Shown piece by piece: positions 28,901 through 36,929 of a DNA stretch of 64,000 nucleotides. A program made the position numbers and the translations under genes. Origin of the DNA: Candidatus Gastranaerophilales bacterium (GTDB lineage Bacteria > Cyanobacteriota > Vampirovibrionia > Gastranaerophilales > Gastranaerophilaceae); contig CALVAK010000011.1 in the NCBI GenBank assembly GCA_944325525.1, forward strand, positions 16,266-80,265. The letters are read 5' to 3'. The notes beneath the pieces were generated by a model. That model saw only the letters and a list, made by a program, of their open reading frames with translations. It was not told the DNA's origin and searched no databases. Every line of letters starts with the position of its first letter. Within the stretch, counting starts at the first letter, position 1.

Positions 28901-29339
28901 AATAAAAACCCCGTGTATTAATTTTATCTGTTATATTAACATATTTTTCTATCGAAGTAGAAAAATCTTTATATAAAGTAGTATTAATTATGGGTCTTTC
29001 TAAAACTGCATCTTTTATTATGATTTTTTTAAATAATAAAGGCAGAAGCTTAATACTTAAATCAGCTTCTTTTAGTTTTAAAAATATTTCGTTATCCGGA
29101 TACAATATAATTGTATGATAAAGATGTACATTAAGATTAGGTGTTAAAGAACGTTTTAAGGTAATATCTTCAACAGAAACTTTAAATCCGGTTTGTTTTT
29201 CTGTTTCATCAAAAATATTTTGTTTAAAATCATTTAAATTTATAAATAAAGGCAAAGAATACAAAACAGCATAATAAATAATAATGCAGAATGCCGCACC
29301 AGAAAGAAAACAAAGAAATATTTTTTTACACTTACTCAT
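25944..29339 (-). CDS. AsmA/YhdP-like large envelope protein
   Basis: The 1131-residue protein has one N-terminal transmembrane helix (about 8-30) followed by an AsmA N-terminal region (FKQNIFDETEKQTGFKVSV, DNEIFLKLKEADLSIKLLP). A long series of beta repeats follows, ending in an AsmA-like C-terminal region (AKVNLITGEYKQVLKSLSGE). AsmA-type proteins are inner-membrane-anchored, periplasm-spanning beta structures, several of which transport phospholipids to the outer membrane. Lipid transport here is inferred. It starts only 3 bases after the stop of atpG and is therefore probably co-transcribed with ATP synthase. Confidence 0.8.
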   Translation of the reverse strand: MSKCKKIFLCFLSGAAFCIIIYYAVLYSLPLFINLNDFKQNIFDETEKQTGFKVSVEDITLKRSLTPNLNVHLYHTIILYPDNEIFLKLKEADLSIKLLPLLFKKIIIKDAVLERPIINTTLYKDFSTSIEKYVNITDKINTRGFYFNGIASDTVCNNYKIKIKDETTDKLFYFEGDKLLIKDVHTKDKLHLIFDGTLFENGKKYINYDIDILAYLNNVKKQFTFSPFKPIIEYDVKGSVYGKLIVNSDNSVNGNLNLSDFSLKLDNTILTDNNAKLILKNGEIGVSAELHTSKNDIANITGKIGYAKKKFIDITTKADNVKIEKLFKIVDVVSESLNIPNKYKDIKIKGTADADFNISSDFKKLKSNGNIRITDAEIIHKDFPYKINRINSRINLSNNKIILENAAAYINSTPIKVEGNIAQDVDIDIKAYSNDLDLKTVASLFLKKDTLPVDISGGKLSFISYIKGKPDKSLNCNTDINIKNLSFFKKSLNNKTIIDNVSLKIKNISDKYNGDILISNLKTSVNKKNISAKEIKMSFDDKKITIPLNKINLVSSSVTISGIISNYQKQPEGQINYTGNINAQDIADVLSFYIKEPYKAEGVIKTSGNVNIKKDNTFDIVLQMYADKDNYLSYLVIKELLNKPSVLKLNANIKNEVIDISELSLYQNAGKEINPQLKITGEIINGKELFFNNLRILIPESLSARLNFFGGEEISLKGDVFLNNTLKNLKLNGIFNIHKLNIKRLLTSIKNAEVKFTDNNIRITAPEIEINNSKINIIADLKPVINNNIFTISDMQLNSVNLDLNTFFEMIKNEMNPFSSSQVVIEKGTATINSFNILDLKSNDISADFSLKNNILEMTNITAKAYNGIVYGNIKYDINHAMLGIDMSGKELDIKESLYDLCKIKDNLAGKSDFTAKVNLITGEYKQVLKSLSGEVVFNATNGRMGTLGKFEYYLYAQNLLYHGILNATLNRIADTIAPENTAKFKQSMGKLILKDGYLITDEIKTIGPNMSLYIKGRHNLLTNMVNIDIYGRISDEIKSKLGSFGDVSLSELINGQIGKKHNNIQKVPQKIITEIPELYKYSEEKTNTFKVNIYGDMNSLSSINSFVWIISDENSNHDKLPEFTEIIPEL

Positions 29340-29342
29340 AGA

Positions 29343-30263
29343 TTATTTATTAACTGCGGCACTGCCGCTTACTATTTCCGTCAACTCTTGAGTTATCATT
29401 GCCTGTCTTGCTTTATTATAGTCGATAGTAAGTTTTTCTATCATTTCTTCAGCATTATTGCAGGCAGCTGACATTGCTGTCATTCTTGAAGCCAGTTCAC
29501 TTGCAACAGATTCCAGCATTGCCTGGAAAATTATACTTGATATAAACAACGGTACAATTTCTGATAAAACATATGGCAAACCGGGTTCTATTTCCATATC
29601 TGAAAAATCTTCCTTTGTATAATCAAAATTAACTTCATCCAAAGGAAGAATGTCCCATTTTTCTACAGAATATGACATCATATTTCTAAAACGTGTCGTA
29701 ATTATTTCCATTGAATCTATATCACCGTTAATGAAAGAACGAGCCATATCAGAAGCAACCAATCTGGCTTGAGAAGAAGTAGGAACTTCACTAAAAGCCA
29801 AATACGTCTGTGTTATTTTAAACCCGTATACATCAGCCGTTCTTTTTAAAACATTATATCCTTTTTGTCCTATTATAAAAAGCTCACAGCCAATACCTTT
29901 CTCTTTATATTCCTGAATTACTTTAAGTGTATATCTCGCTATATTTGCATTAAAAGCACCGGATAATCCCTTATTTGAAGATATAATAAGCAGCCCGACA
30001 TTCTTTATTGGTCTTTCTTTTAATAAAACCGGATAATTATTTAACGGCTCTTTAAAATCAATTTCTTTAGACTCTATTTCACAAACCGAATGCAGCAATC
30101 TGTAAAACATTTTTTCAAGTTCAAAAGTAAACGGTCTTGAAGCTTTTACCCTATTTTCAAATTTTTTTACTTTGGCAGAAGCAACCATTTTCATCGCTCT
30201 TGTTATTTTTTGAGTACTTTTTATTGAATTTATTCTGGTTCTTATTTTTTTTAAATTAGCCAT
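29343..30263 (-). CDS. atpG: ATP synthase subunit gamma
   Basis: Gamma is the central rotor shaft of F1. The 306-residue protein has the N-terminal helix (NLKKIRTRINSIKSTQKITRA to MKMVASAKVKKF) and the C-terminal helix with QAMLESVASELASRMTAMS and ITQELTEIVSGSAA, both hallmarks. The Rossmann-like middle lies between (LLIISSNKGLSGAFNANI). I do not see the redox-regulatory dithiol insert of photosynthetic gamma subunits. It is the last ATP synthase gene of this operon; beta and epsilon are absent, as in cyanobacteria, where they form a separate operon. Confidence 0.97.
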   Translation of the reverse strand: MANLKKIRTRINSIKSTQKITRAMKMVASAKVKKFENRVKASRPFTFELEKMFYRLLHSVCEIESKEIDFKEPLNNYPVLLKERPIKNVGLLIISSNKGLSGAFNANIARYTLKVIQEYKEKGIGCELFIIGQKGYNVLKRTADVYGFKITQTYLAFSEVPTSSQARLVASDMARSFINGDIDSMEIITTRFRNMMSYSVEKWDILPLDEVNFDYTKEDFSDMEIEPGLPYVLSEIVPLFISSIIFQAMLESVASELASRMTAMSAACNNAEEMIEKLTIDYNKARQAMITQELTEIVSGSAAVNK

Positions 30264-30275
30264 TTTTTAACCTGT

Positions 30276-31793
30276 TTATTTAAAGAAATTTGTTTTGTAT
30301 TCGTTAATTTTACTTTTAAGACTGTTCATATCCTCATCCGAAAGCTTATCACCTTCATTAAGCCTTTGCGATAATTCTTTCATATTAGCATCAAAGAAAT
30401 CAAACCAGCCTTCTTTAAAATCTCTGATTTTACTGTTTTCGATATCATCAAGCAATCCTTCATTAGCGGCAAATAATATACTTACTTGCTCTGCAACACT
30501 TAAAGGAGAATATTGCGGCTGTTTTAATATTTCAGTTAACTTTTGTCCACGGGTAAGCTGATCTTTTGTAGCTTTATCAAGATCACTTGCAAATTGAGCA
30601 AAAGCTTCCAGTTCTCTAAACTGTGCCAAATCAAGTCTTAATTTCCCTGCAACTTGCTTAATACCTTTTGTCTGAGCTGCACCGCCTACACGTGATACTG
30701 AAATACCAGCATTTATTGCCGGACGTACACCTGAATTGAACAAATTGGACTCAAGGAAAATTTGTCCGTCAGTAATTGAAATAACATTTGTTGGAATATA
30801 TGCTGAAATATCACCTGCTTGTGTTTCAATAATCGGAAGAGCCGTAATACTGCCTCCACCCAATTCGTCATTCAATTTACAAGCTCTTTCCAGTAATCTT
30901 GAATGCAAATAAAATACATCACCAGGATATGCTTCACGCCCAGAAGGTCTTTTTAAAAGAAGACTCATTGCACGATATGCCTGTGCATGTTTTGAAAGGT
31001 CATCATATATTATTAATACAGATTTTCCCTGTTCCATAAATTCTTCTGCTATAGCACATCCTGAAAAAGGAGCAATATACTGCATCGGAGCAGATTCATT
31101 CGCCGGTGCAGATACAATAATTGTATAATCCATTGCCCCGTAATTTTCTAAAGTCTTTGCTAAAACAGCTACAGTTGATGTTTTTTGTCCGATAGCAACA
31201 TAAATGCAAATAACATCTTTTCCTTTCTGATTAATAATAGTATCTATTGCTATAGCTGTTTTCCCTGTCTGACGGTCACCAATAATAAGCTCCCTTTGAC
31301 CTCTTCCTATTGGAGTTAATGCATCAATAGCTGTTAACCCGGTTTGAAGCGGTTCACATACAGATTTTCTTGTTACAATACCCGGGGCAACTCTTTCTAT
31401 TGCTCTTGTTTTTTCATAATGAATATCACCATTTCCATCTATCGGAACACCTGTAGGATCAATAATTCTACCAAGAAGTCCATCCCCTACAGGCACAGAA
31501 GCAATTCTTCCCGTTGTTTTTACAGTCATTCCTTCTTTTATGTGCGTATAGTCACCTAATATTACGACACCTACATTATCTTCCTCAAGATTTAAAACAA
31601 TTCCCAGTGTACCTTTTCCGTCTTCAAATTCAACCAGTTCTGAGGCCATTGCATCCGATAAACCATATATCCTAGATATACCGTCTGCAACTTCTAACAC
31701 TGTTCCTACATTATTTACTTCTAATTTTGATTCATAATTTTGAAGTTTCTCTTTAATTATCGAAGTAATTTCATCCGGATTAATAACTGCCAT
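30276..31793 (-). CDS. atpA: ATP synthase subunit alpha
   Basis: Alpha forms the non-catalytic nucleotide sites of the F1 hexamer. The 505-residue protein has P-loop [14 protein letters not shown] (about 170-183), the Arg-finger segment [19 protein letters not shown] and the typical N-terminal beta barrel. The start overlaps the end of atpH by 14 bases. Length is normal. Confidence 0.98.
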   Translation of the reverse strand: MAVINPDEITSIIKEKLQNYESKLEVNNVGTVLEVADGISRIYGLSDAMASELVEFEDGKGTLGIVLNLEEDNVGVVILGDYTHIKEGMTVKTTGRIASVPVGDGLLGRIIDPTGVPIDGNGDIHYEKTRAIERVAPGIVTRKSVCEPLQTGLTAIDALTPIGRGQRELIIGDRQTGKTAIAIDTIINQKGKDVICIYVAIGQKTSTVAVLAKTLENYGAMDYTIIVSAPANESAPMQYIAPFSGCAIAEEFMEQGKSVLIIYDDLSKHAQAYRAMSLLLKRPSGREAYPGDVFYLHSRLLERACKLNDELGGGSITALPIIETQAGDISAYIPTNVISITDGQIFLESNLFNSGVRPAINAGISVSRVGGAAQTKGIKQVAGKLRLDLAQFRELEAFAQFASDLDKATKDQLTRGQKLTEILKQPQYSPLSVAEQVSILFAANEGLLDDIENSKIRDFKEGWFDFFDANMKELSQRLNEGDKLSDEDMNSLKSKINEYKTNFFK

Positions 31794-32352
31794 ATTTGTT
31801 TCCTTTTGTTAATTGTTTTCTCATGTTATCAAATTTCGTTTTTAAACTGCAATCTATAGTTTTATCATCAATTTCTATAATCAATCCACCTATTATTTCT
31901 TCATTTATGCAATACTGCGGAATTACCTTTTTTGATAGTTTGTTTTCTAATTTTTTTATAATCTTATTTTTTTGTTCTTCATTCAGTTCTACTGCAGAAA
32001 TAATATATGGTTTTACTATATTATTTATTTTATTGTACAAATTTGAAAATTGATTCAATATTTCGGATAATATATCTAATCTTCTATTATCAGCAAGTAC
32101 AAAAAGTAATTCTAAAGTGATTTTATCAATATGAATAGAAAATAGCTTATTAATTATATCTTTTTTATCTGAATCTTTTACAATCGGATTTTTTAAAATA
32201 TCAGCCAACTGTCCGTTTGAAATTACAGTTTCTACAACAAAAATCAAATCATTATAAACTTTATCGCTGCAACCTGATTCTATTGCACTTTCTAAGAGAG
32301 CATTAGCATATTTTTTTGCAATTTTTATATTTTTTACATCACTAATTATCAT
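31780..32352 (-). CDS. atpH: ATP synthase subunit delta
   Basis: Delta (OSCP) joins the peripheral stalk to the top of F1. The 190-residue protein has the N-terminal helical domain ([16 protein letters not shown]) and the C-terminal conserved segment [20 protein letters not shown]. It overlaps both neighbours, atpF by 4 bases and atpA by 14, so the operon is translationally coupled here. Confidence 0.95.
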   Translation of the reverse strand: MIISDVKNIKIAKKYANALLESAIESGCSDKVYNDLIFVVETVISNGQLADILKNPIVKDSDKKDIINKLFSIHIDKITLELLFVLADNRRLDILSEILNQFSNLYNKINNIVKPYIISAVELNEEQKNKIIKKLENKLSKKVIPQYCINEEIIGGLIIEIDDKTIDCSLKTKFDNMRKQLTKGNKYGSY

Positions 32353-32849
32353 AACTCAATCCTGTCAATTTCTTCAATTGCTTCATCAATATACTTATTA
32401 TGAAGTTCTGCATTATTCTTTAGCTGATTCTCCGCATTCTCTTTAGCCAGAACAACAGAAGCATCTGATAAAGCATTTGTTAATTTTGATTTAAATTTTC
32501 TTAACTCAAGATTCATAATTCTGTTAGCATTATTATCAATATCAGACATTTTATCTTTAATTTCCGATTCAATTTTCTTTTCCAAACTCTCAACACTATT
32601 TTTAGTACTGTTTTTTATAGCTTCAAGTTCTTCAGGTAAAAGTTCAACCTTCTTTTTTACTTTCTCAAACTCTTTTTCAGCAAGTTCTTTTTCGCTCGAT
32701 GATACTTCGACATAAGACCTTATTTCATTACATAAATCTTCAGCTTTTTTCTTTATATTAAGCTTAAATAATATAAAACAAATAACTATTAAAACTATTA
32801 TGAAATTTAAAGTATTTGATTTTATTATCAACTGCCATATATCAGACAT
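32349..32849 (-). CDS. atpF: ATP synthase subunit b
   Basis: This 166-residue subunit has one N-terminal membrane helix (FIIVLIVICFILFKL) followed by a long charged helix that forms the peripheral stalk. It follows a second b-type gene directly. Having b' then b in tandem is the arrangement of photosynthetic bacteria and cyanobacteria, which build a b/b' heterodimer. Assignment of this copy as b rather than b' rests on gene order. Confidence 0.9.
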   Translation of the reverse strand: MSDIWQLIIKSNTLNFIIVLIVICFILFKLNIKKKAEDLCNEIRSYVEVSSSEKELAEKEFEKVKKKVELLPEELEAIKNSTKNSVESLEKKIESEIKDKMSDIDNNANRIMNLELRKFKSKLTNALSDASVVLAKENAENQLKNNAELHNKYIDEAIEEIDRIEL

Positions 32850-32850
32850 A

Positions 32851-33315
32851 TTAACCCTGCTCTTTTATTTGTGTTTTATTAATACTATTCGTAGAAATAT
32901 ACTCTCCCAATATTTTTTTCGAAATATTTTTTGCTATATCTACTACATTATCTTTTAACACTTCTTTAGTTTCTATTACCGAGTTTTTTAGCCCGTCACG
33001 TTCTTGAGAAATATTGTTGAAAACTGTTTCTTTATATTCGGCAATTTTCTTAGAACGTTTGCTCTTTAACTTTTGAGATTGTTCGGAAATAATTTTTCTT
33101 GCTTCATCCCTTGACTTTTCAAGTTCTGTATTCCTGTATTCATCCTGTTTTTGTGTATCTTCTCTTGTCTGTTTTGCCGAATTATAGTTTTGTTCAACAA
33201 ATGTTTGTCTGCTTTGCATTATTTTTAATATAGGTGCATAAAAGACCTTGTTCATAATTAAAACAAACAAAATAAAACTTATAACAGCTATCAAAAAAGT
33301 TGCATCGAATTCCAT
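32851..33315 (-). CDS. atpF': ATP synthase subunit b' (second b subunit)
   Basis: This 154-residue protein opens with MEFDATFLIAVISFILFVLIM and then KVFYAPILKIMQSRQTFVEQ, the membrane-to-stalk junction of b-type subunits. A long coiled coil ends near residue 145. It lies between the c and b genes, the b' position in the cyanobacterial order. It starts 90 bases after atpE and 1 base before atpF. Confidence 0.9.
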   Translation of the reverse strand: MEFDATFLIAVISFILFVLIMNKVFYAPILKIMQSRQTFVEQNYNSAKQTREDTQKQDEYRNTELEKSRDEARKIISEQSQKLKSKRSKKIAEYKETVFNNISQERDGLKNSVIETKEVLKDNVVDIAKNISKKILGEYISTNSINKTQIKEQG

Positions 33316-33404
33316 TTAAATCCTCTTTTATCATATAATGAAATTTAGCTTCATTTTAAGATTTTTTAGACACACTCAAACTGACTAAATTTGATACGGA
33401 CTTT

Positions 33405-33647
33405 TTAAAACATTCCCAGTAATTTGAATGAAACAACAAGTGCATACAGTGCACAAGCTTCAGCCAAAGCTGCACCTACAAGGAAGTTTATAAAAGCTTT
33501 ACCTGCAATTTCTGGCTGTCTTGAAATTGCTTCCAACAACCCTTTTAAGCCGATACCAATACCAAGACCGACACCCAATGAAGCAAGACCTATACCAAGT
33601 CCTGCACCTAATTGTGCTAAATCTGAAATTGTTTTAATTTCTTCCAT
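33405..33647 (-). CDS. atpE: ATP synthase subunit c
   Basis: The 80-residue proteolipid forms the rotor ring. Two membrane helices flank the polar loop RQPE. The outer helix carries the ion-binding Glu in ALAEACALYALVV. In the Na+-type ring of Ilyobacter the Glu is followed by Ser-Thr and a Gln lies on the inner helix. Here the residues are Ala-Cys and, by alignment from RQPE, Ile, so the ring is most likely proton-coupled. The inner helix has the Gly-rich packing repeat (GVGLGIGIG). Confidence 0.96.
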   Translation of the reverse strand: MEEIKTISDLAQLGAGLGIGLASLGVGLGIGIGLKGLLEAISRQPEIAGKAFINFLVGAALAEACALYALVVSFKLLGMF

Positions 33648-33663
33648 TTTTATCTCCTTTTAC

Positions 33664-34338
33664 TTAGTGTTCATTTGATACCGATGTTGAAATATACGCA
33701 ATAGACAACATCATAAATACAAAAGCTTGAATAAATGCAACAAATATTTCAAAAAACATAGCCGGCAGAGGAAGCCCTATAGCAAAAATTCCGAGCAATG
33801 CTCCAACGAGTATTTCTCCGGCAAATATATTTGCAAAAAGCCTCAATGACAAGCTTAATGGTCTTGTTACCATCTCCAGCAGGTCTACTAACGTTGTTAT
33901 TATTCCTGCAAAAGAGAATCCGTGCCATATCGCATGTATTCCTTTTGTTCTAAAACCCTGATATAAATAATAAACCAGCACAATAACAGCCATTGCTGCT
34001 GTCATATTAATATCGTTTGTAGGAGAAGCAAACTCTCCCTGTTTTAAATGTATAAGTCTTAACGGTAATTGTCCCATTAAATTAGCAAACAATATAAACA
34101 AAAATAATGAACCGACAAGAGGTATATGTTTTTCACCCTTTTCTATATCGGAAACACTATTTATAAAAAACTTCATTATACTTTCGCCGACTGCCTGCAT
34201 CTTTCCAGGAATTATATCAAGCCTGCGTGTTAATAAAAAGGCACAAACTATAACAAATGACATTGCTGTCCACATTGTTATTAAAGTATCCCAGTGTACA
34301 TGTAAATTTCCTATATACCCTACCCAATGTCCGCTCAT
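33664..34338 (-). CDS. atpB: ATP synthase subunit a
   Basis: Subunit a is the membrane stator with the ion half-channels. The 224-residue protein contains RPLSLSLRLFANIFAGEILVG, whose Arg in SLRLFAN is the essential stator arginine, and the C-terminal helices LPAMFFEIFVAFIQAFVFMML. It is the first gene of the operon, with an AAGGTAG ribosome site. No atpI-type assembly gene precedes it; nadA lies upstream on the same strand. Confidence 0.96.
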   Translation of the reverse strand: MSGHWVGYIGNLHVHWDTLITMWTAMSFVIVCAFLLTRRLDIIPGKMQAVGESIMKFFINSVSDIEKGEKHIPLVGSLFLFILFANLMGQLPLRLIHLKQGEFASPTNDINMTAAMAVIVLVYYLYQGFRTKGIHAIWHGFSFAGIITTLVDLLEMVTRPLSLSLRLFANIFAGEILVGALLGIFAIGLPLPAMFFEIFVAFIQAFVFMMLSIAYISTSVSNEH

Positions 34339-34361
34339 TTTTCTACCTTAATTTTGCATTT

Positions 34362-34367
34362 ATTATA
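34362..34367 (-). promoter_or_regulatory. -10 box of the atp operon promoter
   Basis: The minus strand reads GTGCTATAAT here, a perfect TATAAT about 24 bases upstream of the atpB ATG. No good -35 is seen at the right spacing, so strength is uncertain. Confidence 0.45.
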
Positions 34368-34388
34368 GCACAAATATTTTGTATTTAA

Positions 34389-35300
34389 CTATATGTTTAT
34401 CATTTTTTCTATAGGTCTTAATGCTGATTTAATTAAATTATCCGAAACCTTTATTTCGTATGTTTCATTCAAAAGACTGTTATATATATCATTTAAACTT
34501 ATTTTTTTCATATCGTCACAAACTGCTTTAGGCGAAACATGAATGAATTTTTTATCGGGATAATCTCTTCTAAGCCTTTGAACAACACCGACTTCTGTCA
34601 CTATAATGAATTCCTTTTCGTTCGAATTACTTACGTATTTCATAATTCCGGTTGTTGAGCCTACATAATCTGAAATATGAACTACATCCTCCCTGCATTC
34701 AGGATGGGTTAAAACTAAAGCAGAAGGATATCTTTCTTTTTGTACTTTTATGTCATTAACCGTTAGCAAATTATGCACAGGACAATAACCATCATAACAT
34801 ACAATTTCTTTGTCTGAGATTTTAGAAGATACATATTTGCCAAGGTTTTTATCCGGAACAAATAAAACTTTATCAGAATTTAAAGACCTTACTACATCCA
34901 ATGCATTAGCACTTGTGCAGCATATATCGCTCAGTGCTTTCACTGCTGCAGTAGAATTAACATAACACACGACAGGAACATCAGGGTATTTACTCTTAAA
35001 TTCTAATAATTTTTCCGTATTAATCATATCTGCCATCATACAGCCGGCATCTTTTTGGGGAATATAAACTTTTTTCTGAGGAGAAAGAATTTTTGCAGTT
35101 TCTGCCATAAAATACACACCGGCAAAAATTATAACATCAGCATTTGTTTTTGCAGCTTCCCGGCTTAAATATAATGAATCACCGACAAAATCTGCAACTT
35201 CATCTATTTCTATATTTTGATAACAGTGTGCCAAAACTATTGCATTTTTTGATTTTTTTAAGTCTTTAATTTTTTGAATTAATGATTTTTTTTCATCCAT
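34389..35300 (-). CDS. nadA: Quinolinate synthase
   Basis: NadA is a [4Fe-4S] enzyme that makes quinolinate from iminoaspartate and dihydroxyacetone phosphate in NAD synthesis. The 303-residue length fits the short NadA class. The three cluster cysteines appear in DAGCMMADM, THPECREDV and KAVCDDMKKI, and the family segments VLAHCYQ, VDFVGDSLYLS and TEVGVVQRLRRDYPDK are present. nadB and nadC are not in the window. NadK at 14 kb acts later in the same cofactor pathway. Confidence 0.95.
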   Translation of the reverse strand: MDEKKSLIQKIKDLKKSKNAIVLAHCYQNIEIDEVADFVGDSLYLSREAAKTNADVIIFAGVYFMAETAKILSPQKKVYIPQKDAGCMMADMINTEKLLEFKSKYPDVPVVCYVNSTAAVKALSDICCTSANALDVVRSLNSDKVLFVPDKNLGKYVSSKISDKEIVCYDGYCPVHNLLTVNDIKVQKERYPSALVLTHPECREDVVHISDYVGSTTGIMKYVSNSNEKEFIIVTEVGVVQRLRRDYPDKKFIHVSPKAVCDDMKKISLNDIYNSLLNETYEIKVSDNLIKSALRPIEKMINI

Positions 35301-35359
35301 TTAGACTATCCTGTGTAAATATTGTTTACTTTGTTATACACTAAAAACGAAAATTATGC

Positions 35360-35365
35360 TATAAT
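35360..35365 (+). promoter_or_regulatory. -10 box for the 35470 gene and hydE
   Basis: TATAAT at 35360-35365 has a weak -35-like TACACT 17 bp upstream. The transcript would start near 35372 and carry a leader of about 98 nt that contains the hairpin at 35422-35443. Confidence 0.45.
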
Positions 35366-35421
35366 AATTTACCACACTTACAAAAATCTCTTTTGGACTA
35401 TTAATAATAAACAAGAGAAGC

Positions 35422-35443
35422 AGCAAATAAGAAATTATTTGCT
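35422..35443 (+). promoter_or_regulatory. Leader hairpin with GAAA tetraloop
   Basis: AGCAAATAA (35422-35430) pairs perfectly with TTATTTGCT (35435-35443) around GAAA, a GNRA-type loop. It lies in the 5' leader about 26 bases before the ATG at 35470 and is not followed by a T-run, so an RNA stability or regulatory structure is more likely than a terminator. Confidence 0.4.
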
Positions 35444-35469
35444 ATTAAGCATCAAAAAGGAGAATTAAA

Positions 35470-35892
35470 ATGATTACAGCGGTTAGATACGGCAATATAC
35501 CTGAATATAATAGTTATAAACGAATACAATATAAAAATCCTCAAAAACAAAACACAACACAACCCCAACAAAGCCAAAATATATTGAAAGGACTTGCTGC
35601 AGCTGCAATATTAGGTATTGCTGCAACTGGGCTATATGCATATAAAAAACAAATTAATATCAAAAATATCCGCAATATCAAATATATGGGGCAAACTCTT
35701 GCAAATGAAGCAGTATATAGTTCAGGAACAAGAAATAAAAATGCCCTTGATTTATATAAACAAGGAATTGCAGATAAAAAAGCTGCCGTTTTAAGATACA
35801 AATTAAATAACGGTTTCTTTATCGGAAAATCTCTCAAAGAAAAACATTATATAAGAAATAATTTAAAAAATTTAGAACAACTTAGTATATAA
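35470..35892 (+). CDS. Small single-pass membrane protein, hypothetical
   Basis: The 140-residue protein has a Gln/Asn/Lys-rich N-terminus, one hydrophobic segment (ILKGLAAAAILGIAATGLYAY, about 38-58) and a basic C-terminal part rich in Lys, Asn and Tyr. The family is not recognised. AAAGGAG stands 8 bases before the ATG. It ends 2 bases before hydE, so the two are expressed together, but nothing in the sequence ties it to hydrogenase maturation. Confidence 0.65.
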   Translation: MITAVRYGNIPEYNSYKRIQYKNPQKQNTTQPQQSQNILKGLAAAAILGIAATGLYAYKKQINIKNIRNIKYMGQTLANEAVYSSGTRNKNALDLYKQGIADKKAAVLRYKLNNGFFIGKSLKEKHYIRNNLKNLEQLSI

Positions 35893-35894
35893 AA

Positions 35895-36899
35895 ATGATT
35901 CAAAGTATTTTAGAAAAAGCTTATTTTACAAATTCTTTAACAAAAAATGAAATTATTGAATTACTTTTGAACAAAAATGATAAAAGCCTTTATACATATG
36001 CTGATAAAATATGCAAAAAGTATAAAGGCAATTTTATACATTTAAGGGGATTAATTGAGTTTACAAATGTATGTAAAAATGACTGCTTATATTGCGGAAT
36101 AAGGTGCAGCAACAAAAAAGTTCAAAGGTATAGATTAACTAATTCTCAAATTATAGACTGCATTAAAACAGGGTTAAAAAACGGCTACAAAACAGTTGTT
36201 CTGCAAGGCGGTGAAGATTCCTTCTTTGACTGCGAAAAAATAATTAAAATAATAAAACAAATAAAGCAATATGACATCGCTTTAACTCTCAGTATAGGAG
36301 AAAGAACCTATGATGAATACAAACTTTTTAAAGAAGCCGGAGCTGACAGATATTTAATAAGGATTGAAACAACTGACAAAAATTTATATTATAAGATGCA
36401 CCCGAATATGAGTTATGATAACAGAAAAAACTGCATATATAATTTAAAATCACTCGGGTATGAAACAGGTACAGGCTGCATTGTCGGGCTTGCCGGTCAA
36501 ACAATTGAATCTCTTGCTCAAGATATTTTATTTTTTAAAGAAGTTAACGCCGATATGATAGGAATAGGTCCTTTTATTCCTCACCCTGAAACACCGCTTG
36601 CGAATGAAAGCAATGATAATTTTGATTTAGCTTTAAGAGTTATGGCTGTTACAAGGCTTCTCCTCCCTGATATCAATATCCCTGCAACAACCGCAATGGA
36701 AACATTAAGACCTGATGGAAGAATAATTGCACTAAAGTCAGGAGCTAACGTTATTATGGATAATATTACTCTTGCTGAATTTAAAAATAAATATGAAATT
36801 TATCCGGACAAAAAATCTTCTAATAGAACAAAAGAAACCCTACAAAAAATAGGATTATTTCCTTCCTCAACAAAAGGATTCAGAAGCGATAATCATTAA
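35895..36899 (+). CDS. hydE: [FeFe] hydrogenase H-cluster radical SAM maturase HydE
   Basis: HydE is one of three maturases (HydE, HydF, HydG) that build the 2Fe subcluster of [FeFe] hydrogenase; it contributes to the dithiomethylamine bridge. The 334-residue protein has EFTNVCKNDCLYCGIR (CxxxCxxC, about residues 60-67), LQGGEDSFFD, SIGERTYDEYK, a YLIRIETTDKNLYYKMHP stretch and IGPFIPHPETPLAN, all typical of HydE. HydG lies about 10 kb downstream; HydF and the hydrogenase itself are not in the window. BioB-like enzymes are the nearest alternative, but the IGPFIPHPETPL segment favours HydE. Confidence 0.9.
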   Translation: MIQSILEKAYFTNSLTKNEIIELLLNKNDKSLYTYADKICKKYKGNFIHLRGLIEFTNVCKNDCLYCGIRCSNKKVQRYRLTNSQIIDCIKTGLKNGYKTVVLQGGEDSFFDCEKIIKIIKQIKQYDIALTLSIGERTYDEYKLFKEAGADRYLIRIETTDKNLYYKMHPNMSYDNRKNCIYNLKSLGYETGTGCIVGLAGQTIESLAQDILFFKEVNADMIGIGPFIPHPETPLANESNDNFDLALRVMAVTRLLLPDINIPATTAMETLRPDGRIIALKSGANVIMDNITLAEFKNKYEIYPDKKSSNRTKETLQKIGLFPSSTKGFRSDNH

Positions 36900-36929
36900 A
36901 TTTAAATTATTTTTATTTCATGGCATAAT

